Positions 4,778 through 5,285 of a stretch of DNA of 5,285 nucleotides are shown here, one piece after another; the first letter of the stretch is position 1; every line of letters begins with the position of its first letter. The notes beneath the pieces are model-generated. The model ran no database searches. It was not told the origin of the DNA and saw nothing but the letters and a program-made list of their open reading frames with translations. The stretch comes from an uncultured Bacillota bacterium. GTDB taxonomy: Bacteria > Bacillota > Clostridia > Christensenellales > UBA1242. Position numbers and translations under genes: made by a program. Location of the stretch: the NCBI GenBank assembly GCA_947090235.1, contig CAMUNJ010000061.1, positions 1 through 5,285 on the forward strand, given 5' to 3'.

Positions 4778-5285
4778 ATGAATTGGTTTTACGAGTTATT
4801 TATAGAAAATTTTCAAGATTGTATTTGGCTTGCTTGTATTATACTTGCAATGATTCCTGCATTAGAGGCAAAGATAGCAATCCCTTTTGCTATGAATCCT
4901 GCATTTTGGGGGAATAATGCACTTCCTGCTTGGCAGGCTTGCATATTTGCATTTATAGGATCGATATTGCCAAGTCTTGCAATAATATATTTCACAAGAT
5001 TTTTAAAATCTAAAACAAGCGGTTTTCTAGTTAATTCAAAGAAATTTTCTGTTAAGGTAAAACAAATAAATAACAAAACTTCTAACTTAAAAAAATATCT
5101 AACACTTTGTGGCTTTGTTGCAATTCCTCTTCCATTAACTGGGGTTTGGACTGGTAGTTTAATTGCAGGATTAAGCAATCTTGAAATTTGGAAAAGTTTG
5201 ATATCAATTTTTATTGGAGCAATTATTTCATGTTTAATTATGACTTTGATATGTGTATTTTTCTCTAATTCTATAGGAACTATTT
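4778..5285 (+). CDS. Small multidrug export family membrane protein (3' end outside window)
   Basis: This frame runs open from ATG 4778 to the window edge (169 complete codons). It resembles the 'putative small multi-drug export protein' family (Pfam PF06695, COG2426), integral membrane proteins whose transport role is poorly established. Hallmarks are IPALEAKIAIPFAM (26-39), matching the family's P-x-x-E-x-x-x-A-I-P signature, and IPLPLTGVWTGSLIAGL (116-132), matching its PLP-x-TG-x-W-x-G signature. Hydrophobic segments lie at about 16-38, 52-74, 108-132 and 140-163. The loop at 75-107 is lysine-rich and likely cytoplasmic. No Shine-Dalgarno site precedes the ATG, and no better in-frame start is visible upstream. 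It has its own predicted promoter after the terminator. The family call is firm; the function is not. Confidence 0.85.
   Translation, partial: MNWFYELFIENFQDCIWLACIILAMIPALEAKIAIPFAMNPAFWGNNALPAWQACIFAFIGSILPSLAIIYFTRFLKSKTSGFLVNSKKFSVKVKQINNKTSNLKKYLTLCGFVAIPLPLTGVWTGSLIAGLSNLEIWKSLISIFIGAIISCLIMTLICVFFSNSIGTI

Noticed and set aside
4813..5178. Minus-strand open frame of about 120 codons
   Set aside because: It is antisense to the exporter gene, whose + strand frame carries two family signatures; the antisense product resembles no known family.
1..5285. Defence system, CRISPR array, transposase or phage module
   Set aside because: No repeat-spacer pattern, transposase, integrase or phage gene was seen; the recognised genes are housekeeping or general accessory genes.

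Overview
The window is a chromosomal housekeeping segment from a low-GC bacterium, most likely a Bacillota (Firmicutes) member; an uncultured gut-type Clostridia or Erysipelotrichia relative is a guess. The reasons are AT-rich codon use, purine-rich Shine-Dalgarno sites at most starts, RNase Y (rny) as the mRNA-decay nuclease, and sigma-A-like promoters. Tryptophan is written TGG in several genes, no gene has an in-frame TGA, and one gene stops at TGA, so the standard bacterial code (table 11) fits. All genes read on the + strand.

Layout. Bases 1-65 are the last codons of queA. Bases 66-314 hold no gene but contain three inverted repeats. tgt follows (315-1454), then a HAD-fold 5'(3')-deoxyribonucleotidase-like gene (1497-2063), which probably shares the tgt transcript. 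A 73-codon gene of unknown function (2117-2338) has its own near-consensus promoter and a clear intrinsic terminator, so it looks monocistronic. A second strong promoter drives rny (2497-4086); its predicted mRNA begins with a long 5'-terminal hairpin. A small serine hydrolase of the RBBP9/YdeN type (GTG start, 4115-4663) follows rny closely and ends at a perfect 36-nt palindrome, probably a terminator. The last gene (4778 to the window edge) is an integral membrane protein of the 'small multidrug export' family, cut off by the end of the window.

Function. QueA and Tgt are consecutive enzymes of queuosine tRNA modification: Tgt puts preQ1 into position 34 of the tRNA and QueA turns it into epoxyqueuosine. 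RNase Y initiates mRNA turnover at the membrane. The nucleotidase-like protein, the hydrolase and the exporter are accessory genes whose substrates cannot be read from the sequence.

No defence system, mobile element with a transposase, CRISPR array, tRNA or rRNA was seen. The most interesting signals are non-coding: a hairpin sequence found twice (259-291 and 4710-4744) whose two indels compensate each other as a base pair, and the hairpin that starts at the predicted +1 of the rny mRNA.
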